From: Halomonas sp. M20
GTDB lineage: Bacteria > Pseudomonadota > Gammaproteobacteria > Pseudomonadales > Halomonadaceae
Length of the DNA stretch: 64,000 nt
Reading direction: 5' to 3'
Assembly (NCBI RefSeq): GCF_020622265.1
Contig: NZ_JACNMQ010000009.1
Coordinates: 62,001-126,000, forward strand
In this document: positions 1-9,817 of the stretch, piece by piece
Layout of the letters: every line of letters begins with the position of its first letter
Numbering within the stretch: the stretch's first letter is position 1
Position numbers and translations under genes: made by a program
The notes under the pieces: model-generated
The model's database searches: none
Told to the model about the DNA's origin: nothing
The model's input: only the letters and a program-made list of their open reading frames with translations

Positions 1-1062
<1,062 letters not shown>

Positions 1063-1483
1063 GGCCTATTCGACCCTCCTTGGCACCCCTTCATGGGTGC
1101 CGAAAAATGCAGTCAGACGATCGCGCAACGCCGGACGATAAAAATCCAGCCGCAAGCGCAGACGGTTTCAAACAGGGCCTTTCCATACAAGGTCCGCTCT
1201 TGCGAGACCCGGAGCCTGAAGGCAAAAAGTCTACACGCTCACCCGACGGCTGCCTAGCAGGCCGTTATCGGCTTTTCACAGGTTCTCCCAGGGTCGCTGT
1301 CATCTCTTTGCAGAGTGAAATCCGTGACCGGCATTTGATGGATATCCACAACTCGGCGACAATAATCCCCCGGTTTTCATGTCGGCTCTTGTCCGGCACC
1401 ACCCCATCGAACGGATAGTAGTGGCCATTTCGCTGCGCTGTACTACTATCGCTGTTCATTTGCCCTAGGCGAGGAGCTTTACG
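1063..1483. other. metK-tkt divergent intergenic region with a hairpin beside the metK ribosome site
   Basis: This 421-bp gap must hold the promoters of metK (left) and tkt (right). A perfect 7-bp inverted repeat (GGCACCC, six-base loop, GGGTGCC) lies at 1082-1101. In the metK transcript it would sit directly against the AAGGAGG ribosome site. I see no ArsR-type regulator gene here and no match I can recognise to known SAM or SAH riboswitches. Short reading frames in the gap show no convincing ribosome sites or protein character. Confidence 0.5.
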
Positions 1484-3490
1484 ATGCCGTCCCGTTTCGA
1501 GTTGGCGAATGCCATCCGTGCACTATCCATGGATGCCGTACAGAGGGCCAAGTCCGGTCATCCCGGCGCCCCCATGGGCATGGCCGATATTGCCGAAGTG
1601 CTGTGGAACGACTATTTGGCACATAACCCGGCTAATCCGCACTGGGCGGATCGTGACCGTTTCGTGCTGTCCAACGGTCATGGCTCCATGCTGCTCTATT
1701 CGCTGTTGCACCTGACCGGCTATGAACTGACCCTCGAAGACTTGCAGAACTTTCGTCAGCTGCACTCAAAGACCCCAGGGCATCCGGAGCTGGGTTACAC
1801 CCCCGGCGTCGAAACCACCACCGGCCCGCTGGGCCAGGGGCTGGCCAATGCAGTGGGCATGGCCATTGCAGAACGTACGCTGGCCGCTCAGTTCAATCAG
1901 CCCGGGCACACCATCGTCGATCACTACACCTATGTGTTCCTAGGGGATGGCTGCCTGATGGAAGGCATCTCCCATGAGGTTTGCTCCCTGGCCGGCACTC
2001 AAGGTCTGGGCAAGCTGACCGCCTTCTACGATGATAACGGCATTTCCATCGACGGCGAGACCAAGGGCTGGTTCACCGACGATACCGCCAAGCGCTTCGA
2101 GGCCTATGGTTGGCACGTGGTGCCCAATGTGGATGGCCACAAGCCCGAAGAGATCAAGGCCGCCATCGAACTGACCCGCCAGCATGACGATCGCCCCAGT
2201 CTAATCATGTGCAAGACCATCATCGGGTTTGGCGCCCCCAACAAGCAGGGCACCGAAGCCACTCATGGCTCGCCTCTGGGTGAAGATGAGGTCGCCGCTG
2301 CCCGGGAGCAACTGGGCTGGTCTCATGCGCCGTTTCACGTGCCCGAGGAGATCTACAGAGGCTGGGACGCCAGCGCCCGGGGAGAGAAGACCGAAAGCGA
2401 GTGGAATGCGCACTTTGAACGCTACGCCGAAGCGCACCCTGAGCTTGCCAAGGAGTTCAAGCGGCGCCTAAAAGGTGAACTGCCCTCCACGTTGAACACA
2501 GAAAAGTTGATCGAGCAAACCCAAGCGAATGGCGAAAGCATTGCGAGCCGCAAGGCGTCGCTGGCCTGTCTGAACGAGCTCGGCCCACAGCTGCCGGAAC
2601 TGTTCGGTGGCAGCGCGGATCTGGCCCCATCCAACCTGACCTTCTGGAAAGATTCCAAGGCCATCAGTCGCGACCAGCATGATGGCAACTACCTGCACTA
2701 CGGCGTGCGGGAATTCGGTATGGGCGCGATCATGAACGGCATCGCCGCCCACGGCGGGTTCATTCCCTATGGCGCCACCTTCCTGACCTTCATGGAGTAC
2801 ATGCACAACGCCGTGCGTCTGGCGGCACTGATGAACCTGCAGACCATCTATGTGTTTACCCATGACTCCATCGGTCTGGGCGAGGACGGCCCGACCCATC
2901 AGCCCATCGAGCAGATGGGGGCGCTGCGCTCGACGCCCAACCTATCGACCTGGCGACCGGCGGATGCGGTAGAAACCGCCGTGGCCTGGCGCATCGCGCT
3001 CAAGCGGCAAGGCGCGCCGACGGCGCTGGTACTGTCCCGGCAAAACCTGCCTCACCAGCAGCGCGACAAGCATCAGCTGGCGGAGATTCGCCGCGGCGGC
3101 TATGTGCTCAAGGACAGCGACGAGCCTTTCGAGGTCATTCTGATCGCAACCGGGTCCGAAGTCGGCCTGGCCATGGAAGCCGCCAATGCGCTGGAGGCCA
3201 AGGGTAAGGCGGTGCGCGTCGTGTCGATGCCCTCCACGGATATCTTCGATGCCCAGCCCGCCAGCTACCGCGAATCCGTCCTGCCGTCCACCATGACCAA
3301 GCGCGTAGCCATCGAAGCCAGCCACTACGCTTACTGGTACAAGTACGTCGGGCTTCACGGCCGTATCATCGCCATGCACAGCTTCGGCGAATCCGCCCCG
3401 GCGGAAGCGCTGTTCAAACACTACGGCTTCACCGTGGACAACGTCGTCGCGCAGGTCGAGCAACTGCTGGAGGAAAGCGCCACGGCGTAA
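1484..3490 (+). CDS. tkt: Transketolase
   Basis: Transketolase moves two-carbon units between sugar phosphates in the non-oxidative pentose phosphate pathway and uses thiamine diphosphate. The 668-residue length matches the usual 660-670. Family motifs are present: [14 protein letters not shown] near residue 115, the thiamine diphosphate-binding [12 protein letters not shown] near residue 155, and the [15 protein letters not shown] segment of the pyrimidine-binding domain near residue 460. The start at 1484 follows a GAGGAG ribosome site. It is transcribed away from metK and is followed by a strong terminator. The epd-pgk genes often found after tkt in relatives are absent here. Confidence 0.97.
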   Translation: MPSRFELANAIRALSMDAVQRAKSGHPGAPMGMADIAEVLWNDYLAHNPANPHWADRDRFVLSNGHGSMLLYSLLHLTGYELTLEDLQNFRQLHSKTPGHPELGYTPGVETTTGPLGQGLANAVGMAIAERTLAAQFNQPGHTIVDHYTYVFLGDGCLMEGISHEVCSLAGTQGLGKLTAFYDDNGISIDGETKGWFTDDTAKRFEAYGWHVVPNVDGHKPEEIKAAIELTRQHDDRPSLIMCKTIIGFGAPNKQGTEATHGSPLGEDEVAAAREQLGWSHAPFHVPEEIYRGWDASARGEKTESEWNAHFERYAEAHPELAKEFKRRLKGELPSTLNTEKLIEQTQANGESIASRKASLACLNELGPQLPELFGGSADLAPSNLTFWKDSKAISRDQHDGNYLHYGVREFGMGAIMNGIAAHGGFIPYGATFLTFMEYMHNAVRLAALMNLQTIYVFTHDSIGLGEDGPTHQPIEQMGALRSTPNLSTWRPADAVETAVAWRIALKRQGAPTALVLSRQNLPHQQRDKHQLAEIRRGGYVLKDSDEPFEVILIATGSEVGLAMEAANALEAKGKAVRVVSMPSTDIFDAQPASYRESVLPSTMTKRVAIEASHYAYWYKYVGLHGRIIAMHSFGESAPAEALFKHYGFTVDNVVAQVEQLLEESATA

Positions 3491-3506
3491 CGACACGCCG
3501 CCACGC

Positions 3507-3537
3507 AAAAGGCCCGGTCGCAATGACCGGGCCTTTT
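3507..3537. terminator. Bidirectional terminator between tkt and fbaB
   Basis: The sequence contains a 12-bp stem (AAAGGCCCGGTC and its complement) with a five-base loop, followed by five T on the plus strand and preceded by four A. It can therefore end transcripts from tkt (plus) and from the aldolase gene (minus). Confidence 0.9.
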
Positions 3538-3578
3538 TATTTATTAATCATCAGCCTCAGAAATTAGGCGAGCGACGA

Positions 3579-4631
3579 TCAGGCAATGGTGACGTCTTTC
3601 GACAGATACACATCCTGAATCGCGTTGAGCAGCTCGACGCCTTCCTTCATCGGCTTCTGGAACGCCTTGCGCCCGGAGATCAGGCCCATGCCACCGGCAC
3701 GCTTGTTGATTACCGCGGTACGCACCGCCTCACCCAGATCGGAATGTCCCTTGGAGCCGCCGCCGGAGTTGATCAATCCCGCACGTCCCATGAAGCAGTT
3801 GGCTACCTGATAGCGGGCCAGGTCGATGGGGTTGTCCGAAGTCAACTCATCGTAGACCTTGTCGTGGGTATGGCCGAAACCGACCGCCTTGTAACCACCG
3901 TTGTTCTCCGGCAGCTTCTGCTTGACGATATCCGCCTTGATGGTTGCCGCAAGGTGAACGGCCTGGCTCGTGAGATCCGATGAAACGTGGTAATCGGTGC
4001 CATCTTTCTTGAAGTCGGGGTTGCGCAGATAGGACCACAGCACCGTGACCATACCCAGTTCATGAGCACGTTCGAAGGCCTCGCTGACCTCCATGATCTG
4101 GCGGCGGCTTTCCGGCGAGCCGTAGTAGATGGTGGCTCCAACCGCAATGCAGCCCATGTTATGAGCCTGCTCGACCTGAGCGAACATCGTCTGATCGTAG
4201 ATCGCCGGATAGGTCAAGGTCTCGTTGTGGTTGAGCTTGAGCATCATCGGGATCTTGTGGGCATAACGCCGCGCCACGGAGGAAAGCACACCCAGAGTCG
4301 AGGCGACGCAGTTACAGCCGCCTTCGATGGCCAGCTCGACGATATTCTTGGGATCGAAATACTGCGGATTAGGGGCGAAAGAGGCACCGGCAGAGTGTTC
4401 GATCCCCTGATCCACCGGCAGCATACCCAGATAACCGGTGCCTGCCAGGCGACCGTGATTGAACAACGCCTGCATGTTGCGCAGCACGAGAGGGTTGCGA
4501 TCACTGTCCATCATCACCCGATCGACGAAGTCGGGGCCGGGCAGGTATAGATCGTCCTTCTTGAAGCCTTTGCAGGTATGGCTGAGCAGGCTGTCTGCTT
4601 CATCGCCCAGCAGTTTGGTAATATCGGTCAT
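3579..4631 (-). CDS. fbaB: Class I fructose-bisphosphate aldolase (DhnA/FbaB type)
   Basis: The protein cleaves fructose 1,6-bisphosphate, or makes it in gluconeogenesis, through a Schiff-base mechanism. It belongs to the bacterial DhnA/FbaB class and is unrelated to the zinc-dependent class II enzymes. It is 350 residues long, and the segments [43 protein letters not shown] and SGRKAFQKP are typical of the family. I chose the ATG at 4631 ([13 protein letters not shown]) because an AGAGGAA ribosome site stands before it; the open frame continues about 70 codons upstream but without a plausible start. It converges on tkt across a shared terminator, which fits central carbon metabolism. Confidence 0.92.
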   Translation of the reverse strand: MTDITKLLGDEADSLLSHTCKGFKKDDLYLPGPDFVDRVMMDSDRNPLVLRNMQALFNHGRLAGTGYLGMLPVDQGIEHSAGASFAPNPQYFDPKNIVELAIEGGCNCVASTLGVLSSVARRYAHKIPMMLKLNHNETLTYPAIYDQTMFAQVEQAHNMGCIAVGATIYYGSPESRRQIMEVSEAFERAHELGMVTVLWSYLRNPDFKKDGTDYHVSSDLTSQAVHLAATIKADIVKQKLPENNGGYKAVGFGHTHDKVYDELTSDNPIDLARYQVANCFMGRAGLINSGGGSKGHSDLGEAVRTAVINKRAGGMGLISGRKAFQKPMKEGVELLNAIQDVYLSKDVTIA

Positions 4632-4981
4632 CGTGACTAGTTCCTCTTTAGATGGCGGCGGCCTTTGCGTCCTGCAGGCACGTTCAAAAAATACGCCGAT
4701 CATCTTGCCGATAAGTGACGCACTTTTCCAGCTTAGGCATTCTGCGCAAAAAACACGAGCGGGATAGGCCTGTTCGGAAGGTGTCTGCGCTCGATCATAC
4801 GGCGTAAAAAACGGCTTGTGCGCGCGTCCAGTCAAGCGACTCATTTACATCGCGCAATCTCCGCTCTTCCGCCAAGTTGGGCCAATCGGTTTTCGGAGCA
4901 AAGGAGTGATCAAGAGCAACGCAGGATTATAGAGACCCTGGCCTTCACAAGAGAGCCAGGGTCTGAAGATCGCTTCCGGGG
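4632..4981. other. Intergenic region: fbaB promoter side and end of metal operon
   Basis: This 350-bp gap separates the fbaB start from the end of the membrane-anchor gene; both are on the minus strand. The only clear structure is the hairpin at 4933-4964, listed separately. No convincing gene was seen. Confidence 0.5.
4933..4964 (-). terminator. Hairpin downstream of the metal-island minus-strand operon
   Basis: A perfect 10-bp inverted repeat (AGACCCTGGC and GCCAGGGTCT) lies 17 bp beyond the stop codon of the membrane-anchor gene. It lacks a clean T-run on the minus strand, so it may be a weak terminator or an RNA-stabilising hairpin. Confidence 0.45.
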
Positions 4982-5734
4982 TCAGAGCATTTGCTTCAGC
5001 TCACCGTAATCACCGTCGAGTCTCAGCACCACGGTCACCTCGTTGTCGTTGCGGTTGCGGAAGAACCAGCCGTGGTTGCCGGTGAAGGCCGCCTCCAGCT
5101 CGCCCTCGTCTTCGGGGACACCGCGCCCCTTCTCATAGCTGATCGAGTTGCCATTCCCGTCACCGTGAGTGTCAAAATTGACCGGCCCCCCGTCGGACGA
5201 CCAGGCGAACCTCGCGACGGCGCCTTCCTCCATGGTCAGCTTGTACTCGGTGCCCTCGCCCGGCGTCAGGGTGAAGCTCACCTCATCACGCCAGCTGGCT
5301 GTCTCATCGGTCGCCTGGGAGGGCGTCTTATCGGGTAACGAGGCCGCGGCCACCTGGCTGGCCTCAGGCTGAGGCTGCGTCGCTTCCGGGGCAGACGCGG
5401 TGGTGGAGGCTTGTCCGACTGCATTCTCCGAGGAGGATGCCTGCGGGTCAGCATCAACCCCGACCGTGGCCTGGCTATCCACCGTGCCCTGTGGCGAAGC
5501 AGCCTGTGTCGCTGCCCGATCAAGCTCGGCCTCTTCGGCCAGTTGCTCCTTGATTTCCCCCATCTCGGTCAGCCCCAGAAGACGCCCCGCCCCGGTGTGG
5601 TCAATCCCGTACTCGGCGGGCAGGACCACGGTTACCAACAGGACGTTGGCCGCCACGCCGGCCAGCAGGGTCGAGCGGATCAGCTTGCGGGAAGAGGGCA
5701 ATTCCGCGCGAGTAGGAAGATCAGTATTGTACAT
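4982..5734 (-). CDS. Membrane-anchor protein of the HupE-type metal island, function unknown
   Basis: This 250-residue protein has one membrane segment near residues 22-40 (TLLAGVAANVLLVTVVLP). An Ala/Gln/Pro/Ser-rich linker follows, roughly residues 70-140. A compact C-terminal domain then ends in GNHGWFFRNRNDNEVTVVLR. The layout suggests an inner-membrane anchor holding a periplasmic domain. Proteins of this kind are commonly found next to HupE/UreJ-like genes and are usually annotated only as transmembrane anchor proteins. The start at 5734 lies 16 bp after the HupE-type gene, so the two are co-transcribed. The substrate and partner are unknown; a role in metal handling is inferred from neighbours. 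Confidence 0.75.
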   Translation of the reverse strand: MYNTDLPTRAELPSSRKLIRSTLLAGVAANVLLVTVVLPAEYGIDHTGAGRLLGLTEMGEIKEQLAEEAELDRAATQAASPQGTVDSQATVGVDADPQASSSENAVGQASTTASAPEATQPQPEASQVAAASLPDKTPSQATDETASWRDEVSFTLTPGEGTEYKLTMEEGAVARFAWSSDGGPVNFDTHGDGNGNSISYEKGRGVPEDEGELEAAFTGNHGWFFRNRNDNEVTVVLRLDGDYGELKQML

Positions 5735-5750
5735 AGTGAAACTCCGTGAA

Positions 5751-6485
5751 TCAGGTAGTGAACAGGCCAGTGAGCTGATAACCGAACAGCACGAAGCCGG
5801 CACACATCATGGCAACGTTGGCGGTATAGGCGTGACGCAGGAATCCGGCAGTGCGCCGCCAGAAGCCCATGACGATGAGAATAGCGCTCAAGGCCAGCAG
5901 TTGGCCGATCTCCACCCCTACATTGAACGCCAGCAGGTTCGGCAGCAGGCCATCCGACGAGATCTCGTACTCGATGATCTTGGTCGAGAGCCCGAAGCCG
6001 TGAAAGAAGCCGAAGATCAGCGTCGCCGCCTTGGTATTGGGTTGGAAACCGAACCAGCGCTGGTAGGCGCCGAGGTTGTCCAGCGCCTTGTAGACAATGG
6101 ATAGCCCGATGATGGCATCAATGAGATAGCTGTTGATGCCGACATTGAAATACACCCCGAGCAGCATCGTCGTGGAGTGACCCAAGGCGAAGAGACTGAC
6201 GTAGATGGCGATGTGCTGCATCCGGTAGAGGAAAAAGATCACCCCCAGCAGAAACAGGATATGGTCGTACCCCGTCACCATGTGCTTGGCGCCGAGATAG
6301 ATGAAGGAGATCAGGTTGATGCCATAGATCTCCTGGATATAGCCCTTGTCGCCTTCGGCAACGGCATGGGCAAGGGCTTCGCCGCTGGCCCCCAGGAGCA
6401 TCACCAGCAGCGTGAGAAGGACTAAGACGTGGCGTCGGACTACATCAGGCAGGCCGAACGCACCCCCTATTCGGGATGGAAACAT
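5751..6485 (-). CDS. HupE/UreJ-type membrane protein (predicted nickel/cobalt-related)
   Basis: A 244-residue polytopic membrane protein with a signal-like N-terminus ending near AHAVAEG. The conserved segments HMVTGYDHILFLLGVIFF, FALGHSTTMLLG and FGFFHGFGLS carry paired His/Asp residues inside membrane helices, the hallmark of the HupE/UreJ_2 family. Some HupE/UreJ proteins move nickel or cobalt; for this subgroup the substrate has not been settled to my knowledge. The start at 6485 follows a GGAGG ribosome site at short spacing. It sits between a His-rich exported protein and a membrane-anchor protein, all on the minus strand, divergent from a metal-responsive repressor and exporter. Confidence 0.85.
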   Translation of the reverse strand: MFPSRIGGAFGLPDVVRRHVLVLLTLLVMLLGASGEALAHAVAEGDKGYIQEIYGINLISFIYLGAKHMVTGYDHILFLLGVIFFLYRMQHIAIYVSLFALGHSTTMLLGVYFNVGINSYLIDAIIGLSIVYKALDNLGAYQRWFGFQPNTKAATLIFGFFHGFGLSTKIIEYEISSDGLLPNLLAFNVGVEIGQLLALSAILIVMGFWRRTAGFLRHAYTANVAMMCAGFVLFGYQLTGLFTT

Positions 6486-6537
6486 GAAACCTCCACGGGT
6501 CTTTCATAAGAATCGGCCGTCCGACGGACGGCCCCGG

Positions 6538-6906
6538 TCATACAGCGATGACCGGCCGTGGGGGACGCTCCAGGCGGTACACCCGGTGCAGCGGAACGCC
6601 GTCACGATCGCCAGACCGCAGGACGGCGCGGAACAGCGGCTCAAAGGTAACGCCCGTCGCGGGCCGAGCCGCAGTCTCGTGGAAGTGGCTGCCGCTCTCG
6701 TGGTGAGGGGAATGCCCCTCCCCGTGCTCGTGGCCATGATCGTGGGCATGGCTATTCCTTTCAGTCTCCTGATGAGCCGAATCGACAGCTGCCGTGCTCA
6801 ACGGACCATGGGAACGCGCCTCGCCGGCACTGGTGATGACCAGGCCGGGCACGAACAGCAACAACAGGACCAGATAGCCGAGGCGATGGCGCAGCCGATG
6901 GAGCAT
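6538..6906 (-). CDS. Exported histidine-rich small protein
   Basis: This 122-residue protein begins with a basic stretch and a hydrophobic segment (LGYLVLLLLFVPGLVITSA), which looks like a signal peptide. A His-rich region near residues 45-80 follows (HAHDHGHEHGEGHSPHH). The C-terminus HRVYRLERPPRP resembles the ends of small exported proteins found in czc/ncc-type metal clusters. It is the first gene of the minus-strand operon, 52 bp before the HupE-type gene. The ATG at 6906 is chosen over an upstream TTG; its ribosome site is weak. A periplasmic metal-buffering role is inferred from composition and context. Confidence 0.7.
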   Translation of the reverse strand: MLHRLRHRLGYLVLLLLFVPGLVITSAGEARSHGPLSTAAVDSAHQETERNSHAHDHGHEHGEGHSPHHESGSHFHETAARPATGVTFEPLFRAVLRSGDRDGVPLHRVYRLERPPRPVIAV

Positions 6907-6950
6907 ATAAAGCAACCAGGATGAGACCGAAGACGTATAGGGCGCTGCAC

Positions 6951-6963
6951 TGACCTAGGGTCA
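6951..6963. promoter_or_regulatory. Short palindrome in the divergent metal-island promoter
   Basis: TGACC and GGTCA flank the three bases TAG. It lies between the divergent starts and may be part of an operator. There is no direct evidence of binding. Confidence 0.3.
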
Positions 6964-6990
6964 TTGGCGCAGCACCCACAAAAGTTTAAC

Positions 6991-7007
6991 ATCCTCCCCA
7001 GGAGGAT
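6991..7007. promoter_or_regulatory. Candidate operator for the CsoR/NreA-type repressor
   Basis: A perfect inverted repeat, ATCCTCC-CCA-GGAGGAT, lies 23 bp before the repressor start and between the two divergent operons. CsoR/RcnR-family operators typically contain G/C tracts inside short inverted repeats, so this fits autoregulation and co-control of both arms. The right arm may also serve as part of the leader of the repressor gene. Confidence 0.5.
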
Positions 7008-7030
7008 ATGAAACAGAATAAGGGAAAAAG

Positions 7031-7306
7031 ATGACATCGCATACCCATCAAACACATCCCGCCATCATCAAGCGTCTGAACCGCGCCAGGGGGCATCTGC
7101 AGAGCGTGACCCAGATGATCGAGGATGGGCGTCCCTGCCTGGATATCGCCCAGCAACTCCACGCCGTGGAGAAGGCCATCCAGCAGGCCAAGCGGACCCT
7201 GGTGCAGGACCATATCGATCATTGTCTTGAGGAAGCCCTTGGCCCTCAGACCCAAGCGCAGCGGGCCCATGCCGAGGAGTTCAAGGCGATCGCCCGCTAC
7301 CTGTAA
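7031..7306 (+). CDS. CsoR/NreA-family metal-sensing repressor
   Basis: A 91-residue all-helical DNA-binding protein of the CsoR/RcnR/FrmR family. These proteins repress metal or formaldehyde resistance genes and release DNA on binding their ligand. The sequence PAIIKRLNRARGHLQSV is the family helix 1, and GRPCLDIAQQLHAVEKAI follows. Cys36, His61 and Cys65 match the C-H-C ligand set of copper-sensing CsoR, with an additional His64 and an N-terminal His cluster (His4, His6, His9). Overall it most resembles NreA-type proteins beside nickel exporters. It sits 36 bp before the NreB-like exporter and faces the HupE-type operon. Metal specificity cannot be read from the sequence. Confidence 0.85.
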   Translation: MTSHTHQTHPAIIKRLNRARGHLQSVTQMIEDGRPCLDIAQQLHAVEKAIQQAKRTLVQDHIDHCLEEALGPQTQAQRAHAEEFKAIARYL

Positions 7307-7342
7307 GCCCTTATGGACACCACTGCTCCTCGAGGAGGCCCC

Positions 7343-8713
7343 ATGCTCGACGTGCTCGCCCACCGCGTCTACCGCCATTTGTTTCTGGCCCAGGTCATTG
7401 CGCTTGTTGGTACCGGCCTGACGACGGTGGCCTTGGCGCTGCTGGCCCACGACCTGGCCGCCGGGCAGGCGGGGGTCGTGCTGGGCACGGCACTCGCAAT
7501 CAAGATGGTGGCCTACGTGGGTATCGCACCGCTGGTGGGCGCCTATGCGGCGCGCCTGCCCCGACGCTGGCTGCTGGTCAGCCTGGACCTGCTGCGTGCA
7601 GCCGTGGTCTGCATGCTGCCCTTCGTCACCGAGATATGGCAGATCTATGTCCTGATCTTTCTGCTCAACGCTTGCTCGGCGGGCTTCACGCCGGTCTTCC
7701 AGGCGACGATTCCCGACATCCTCGAAGATGAGGGCCAGTACACACGGGCACTGTCGTTGTCGCGTTTTGCTTACGATCTGGAAAATCTGCTCAGCCCGGT
7801 GGCCGCGGCAGCGCTGTTGATGGTGATGGGCTTCGACGTATTGTTTCTGCTCAACGCCCTGGCGTTCCTGATCTCGGCCGCCCTGGTCGTGTCGGTGACG
7901 CTGCCGTCGCCGCATCCCATGGAGGAAGCACCCGGCATCTGGCGGCGTGCTTCCCACGGCAGTCGGATTTACCTGAAGACACCTCGACTGCGGGGACTGC
8001 TGGCGTTGAATATGGCGGTCTCGGCTGCCGGAGCCATGCAGATCGTCAACACCGTGGTGGTCGTGCGCTCTGTCCTGGGCTTGGGCGAGCGCGAGGTTGC
8101 CCTGGCCTTCGCTGCGGCGGGCGGGGGTTCTATGGTAGTAGCCTTGCTGCTGCCCAAAGTGCTGGATCGGATGCCCGAACGTCCGGTCATGCTGTTGGGC
8201 GGTGTCCTCATGACGTTGAGCCTGTACCTGGGCCTGCTCACCCCAGGGTTTACCGGACTACTGGGGCTATGGCTACTACTGGGTGCCGGCGCCTCGCTGG
8301 TCATGACGCCCACCGGACGATTGCTCAAACGCTCATGTCAGCCCGAGGATCGACCGGCGCTGTTTGCCGCGCAGTTTTCGCTGTCACACGGCTGCTGGCT
8401 GTTGGCTTATCCGCTGGCCGGATGGGCTGGAGCACAGGTAGGGTTGATCGAGACCTTCGCACTAATGGGAACAATAGCGCTCTTGGCGACGGCGTTAGCG
8501 GCTTATGTCTGGCACTCCTATGACTCGATGGTTCTCGAGCACGAACATGCCCCCATGGCCCACACCCACCTGCACTACCATGATACACACCACCAGCATA
8601 CGCATGAGGGATGGGAGGGGCCGGAGCCTCATGCCCATTCCCACCACCACCTGGCGGGTAGGCACCGGCATATCTTTGTGATCGATGGACATCACACGAG
8701 ATGGCCGTCGTGA
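7343..8713 (+). CDS. NreB-like MFS exporter with histidine-rich tail (predicted nickel efflux)
   Basis: A 456-residue major facilitator superfamily transporter with about twelve membrane segments in residues 1-395. The cytoplasmic-looking tail of about 60 residues is packed with His (for example HTHLHYHDTHHQHTHEG and HAHSHHHLAGRHRH). A His-rich C-terminus on an MFS protein is the hallmark of NreB/NrsD nickel exporters, where the tail is thought to bind the metal. I chose the ATG at 7343 because a perfect GAGGAGG ribosome site precedes it; an ATG at 7313 lacks one. It is in one transcription unit with the CsoR/NreA-type repressor. Nickel is the likeliest substrate, cobalt is possible. Confidence 0.82.
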   Translation: MLDVLAHRVYRHLFLAQVIALVGTGLTTVALALLAHDLAAGQAGVVLGTALAIKMVAYVGIAPLVGAYAARLPRRWLLVSLDLLRAAVVCMLPFVTEIWQIYVLIFLLNACSAGFTPVFQATIPDILEDEGQYTRALSLSRFAYDLENLLSPVAAAALLMVMGFDVLFLLNALAFLISAALVVSVTLPSPHPMEEAPGIWRRASHGSRIYLKTPRLRGLLALNMAVSAAGAMQIVNTVVVVRSVLGLGEREVALAFAAAGGGSMVVALLLPKVLDRMPERPVMLLGGVLMTLSLYLGLLTPGFTGLLGLWLLLGAGASLVMTPTGRLLKRSCQPEDRPALFAAQFSLSHGCWLLAYPLAGWAGAQVGLIETFALMGTIALLATALAAYVWHSYDSMVLEHEHAPMAHTHLHYHDTHHQHTHEGWEGPEPHAHSHHHLAGRHRHIFVIDGHHTRWPS

Positions 8714-8767
8714 CATGCTAAAGGGGCACAGTGCCTGTCTGTTTCACGCTGGTCAGCGAAGAACCAA

Positions 8768-8800
8768 TAAAAAAGGCGCCCTCCCGAAGGAGGACACCTT
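8768..8800 (-). terminator. Terminator of the hsp20 operon
   Basis: Read on the minus strand, AAGGTGTCCTCC and GGAGGGCGCCTT pair around a TTCG tetraloop, followed by a run of six T. It lies just past the stop of the second Hsp20 gene. Confidence 0.88.
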
Positions 8801-8821
8801 GTCTGTGGCAGTGCTGGCGAA

Positions 8822-9211
8822 TCAAGCCGCCTTGACCTCGATACGCCGACGACGATGCGTCTCGCGCTTGGGCAATACCAGACGCAGCACGCCATCGCGG
8901 ATTTCTGCCTGGATCGAGTCGGCATCGATCTCGTGGCTCAACGTGAAGCGACGCGCGTACTGATCGCCGCGTATCTCCGCATAGGAAGCGGAAACGCCGC
9001 TTGGCATATCGATCTTGATATCGCCTTCGATGCTCAGCACGTTTTGATCCACCTCGATGTGCAGCGACTCCTGGGTGACCCCTGGCATATCGGCGACCAC
9101 ATGCAGGGCGTCATTCTGCTCGTAGATATCCACTGCCGGTAACAGCGTACGGCGCTGTTCGGGCTGGGTCGCGACATCGCGGTTGGTTTCGCGTTTAGTG
9201 ACATCATTCAT
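8822..9211 (-). CDS. Hsp20 small heat-shock chaperone (second gene of pair)
   Basis: A 129-residue small heat-shock protein that holds unfolding proteins in a refoldable state. The alpha-crystallin domain spans roughly residues 24-115, with VDIYEQNDALHVVADMPGV at its start and GVLRLVLPKRE near its end. The tail has the RRIEVK motif, a form of the I-x-I/V motif used in oligomer assembly. A strong AAGGAGG ribosome site precedes the ATG. It lies 21 bp after the first Hsp20 gene and shares its promoter and terminator. Confidence 0.93.
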   Translation of the reverse strand: MNDVTKRETNRDVATQPEQRRTLLPAVDIYEQNDALHVVADMPGVTQESLHIEVDQNVLSIEGDIKIDMPSGVSASYAEIRGDQYARRFTLSHEIDADSIQAEIRDGVLRLVLPKRETHRRRRIEVKAA

Positions 9212-9232
9212 AACTCAACACCTCCTTGGGTC

Positions 9233-9688
9233 TCAAGCCGTCTTGATTTCGACGCGACGTGGCTTCATTTCCTCGCGCTTGGGTAAATATATCTCGACCA
9301 GTCCGTTGGCCGTTTTAGCCTCGGCTCGCTCGGTGTCGACGCCATCAGGTAAAGTAACGGAGCGCGAGAATTCACCGCTGAACCGCTCCTGGCGATAGTA
9401 GGCGCGCTCTTGGCGCTCGCCTTCTTCCGCGACCGACGAACGGCGACCGTGCAGGGTCAGCACGTTATCCTGGACGCTCACATCAAGCGCTTCGGTCGTC
9501 AAGCCCGGCGCAAACACGTATACCAGGATGGCTTCGTCCGTACGGCCCATATTGATCATGGGAAAGGTCCCGCGGGGCACCGAACGAATATCTGAGGTGG
9601 CCTGGGGAAAGAATTCGTCCATGACCTGCCGGAACCAATCAAAATCCGCAGACCTGGAGCCGTTGGAACGCCAAAGATCTCCGAACAT
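9233..9688 (-). CDS. Hsp20 small heat-shock chaperone (first gene of pair)
   Basis: A 151-residue alpha-crystallin protein and the promoter-proximal gene of the pair. The N-terminal arm is longer than in its neighbour (residues 1-40). The core contains NVLTLHGRRSS and GLVEIYLPKREE, and the tail ends RRVEIKTA. The ATG at 9688 follows a perfect AAGGAGG ribosome site. The two Hsp20 proteins are clearly different in sequence and so are unlikely to be a recent duplication; co-assembly, as with IbpA and IbpB, is possible. Expression is probably heat-inducible through the sigma32-type promoter upstream. Confidence 0.93.
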   Translation of the reverse strand: MFGDLWRSNGSRSADFDWFRQVMDEFFPQATSDIRSVPRGTFPMINMGRTDEAILVYVFAPGLTTEALDVSVQDNVLTLHGRRSSVAEEGERQERAYYRQERFSGEFSRSVTLPDGVDTERAEAKTANGLVEIYLPKREEMKPRRVEIKTA

Positions 9689-9769
9689 GATCTAACACCT
9701 CCTTATAAAAGTCAGTGAAGATGTACTTCTCAGCAAAGCCGGTGATGTAGCCCGTTTTGCTATATATGA

Positions 9770-9797
9770 ATATGGGCCCGTGCGGTAAAAATTCAAG
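9770..9797 (-). promoter_or_regulatory. Sigma32-type heat-shock promoter for the hsp20 pair
   Basis: On the minus strand CTTGAA (9797-9792) is followed after 14 bases by GCCCATAT (9777-9770). This matches the sigma32 consensus (CTTGAA, 13-17 bases, CCCCATNT) with one mismatch in the -10. The predicted start is near 9763, about 75 bases before the first Hsp20 gene. Confidence 0.75.
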
Positions 9798-9817
9798 GTT
9801 TCCTTACTTGAAAAACC

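Noticed and set aside
1063-1260. SAM or SAH riboswitch in the metK leader
   Set aside because: I could not match the sequence to the conserved core of any known class. Only a simple hairpin is visible.
1265-1459. 64-codon minus-strand frame in the metK-tkt gap
   Set aside because: No ribosome site, no family character and no hydrophobic or domain pattern.
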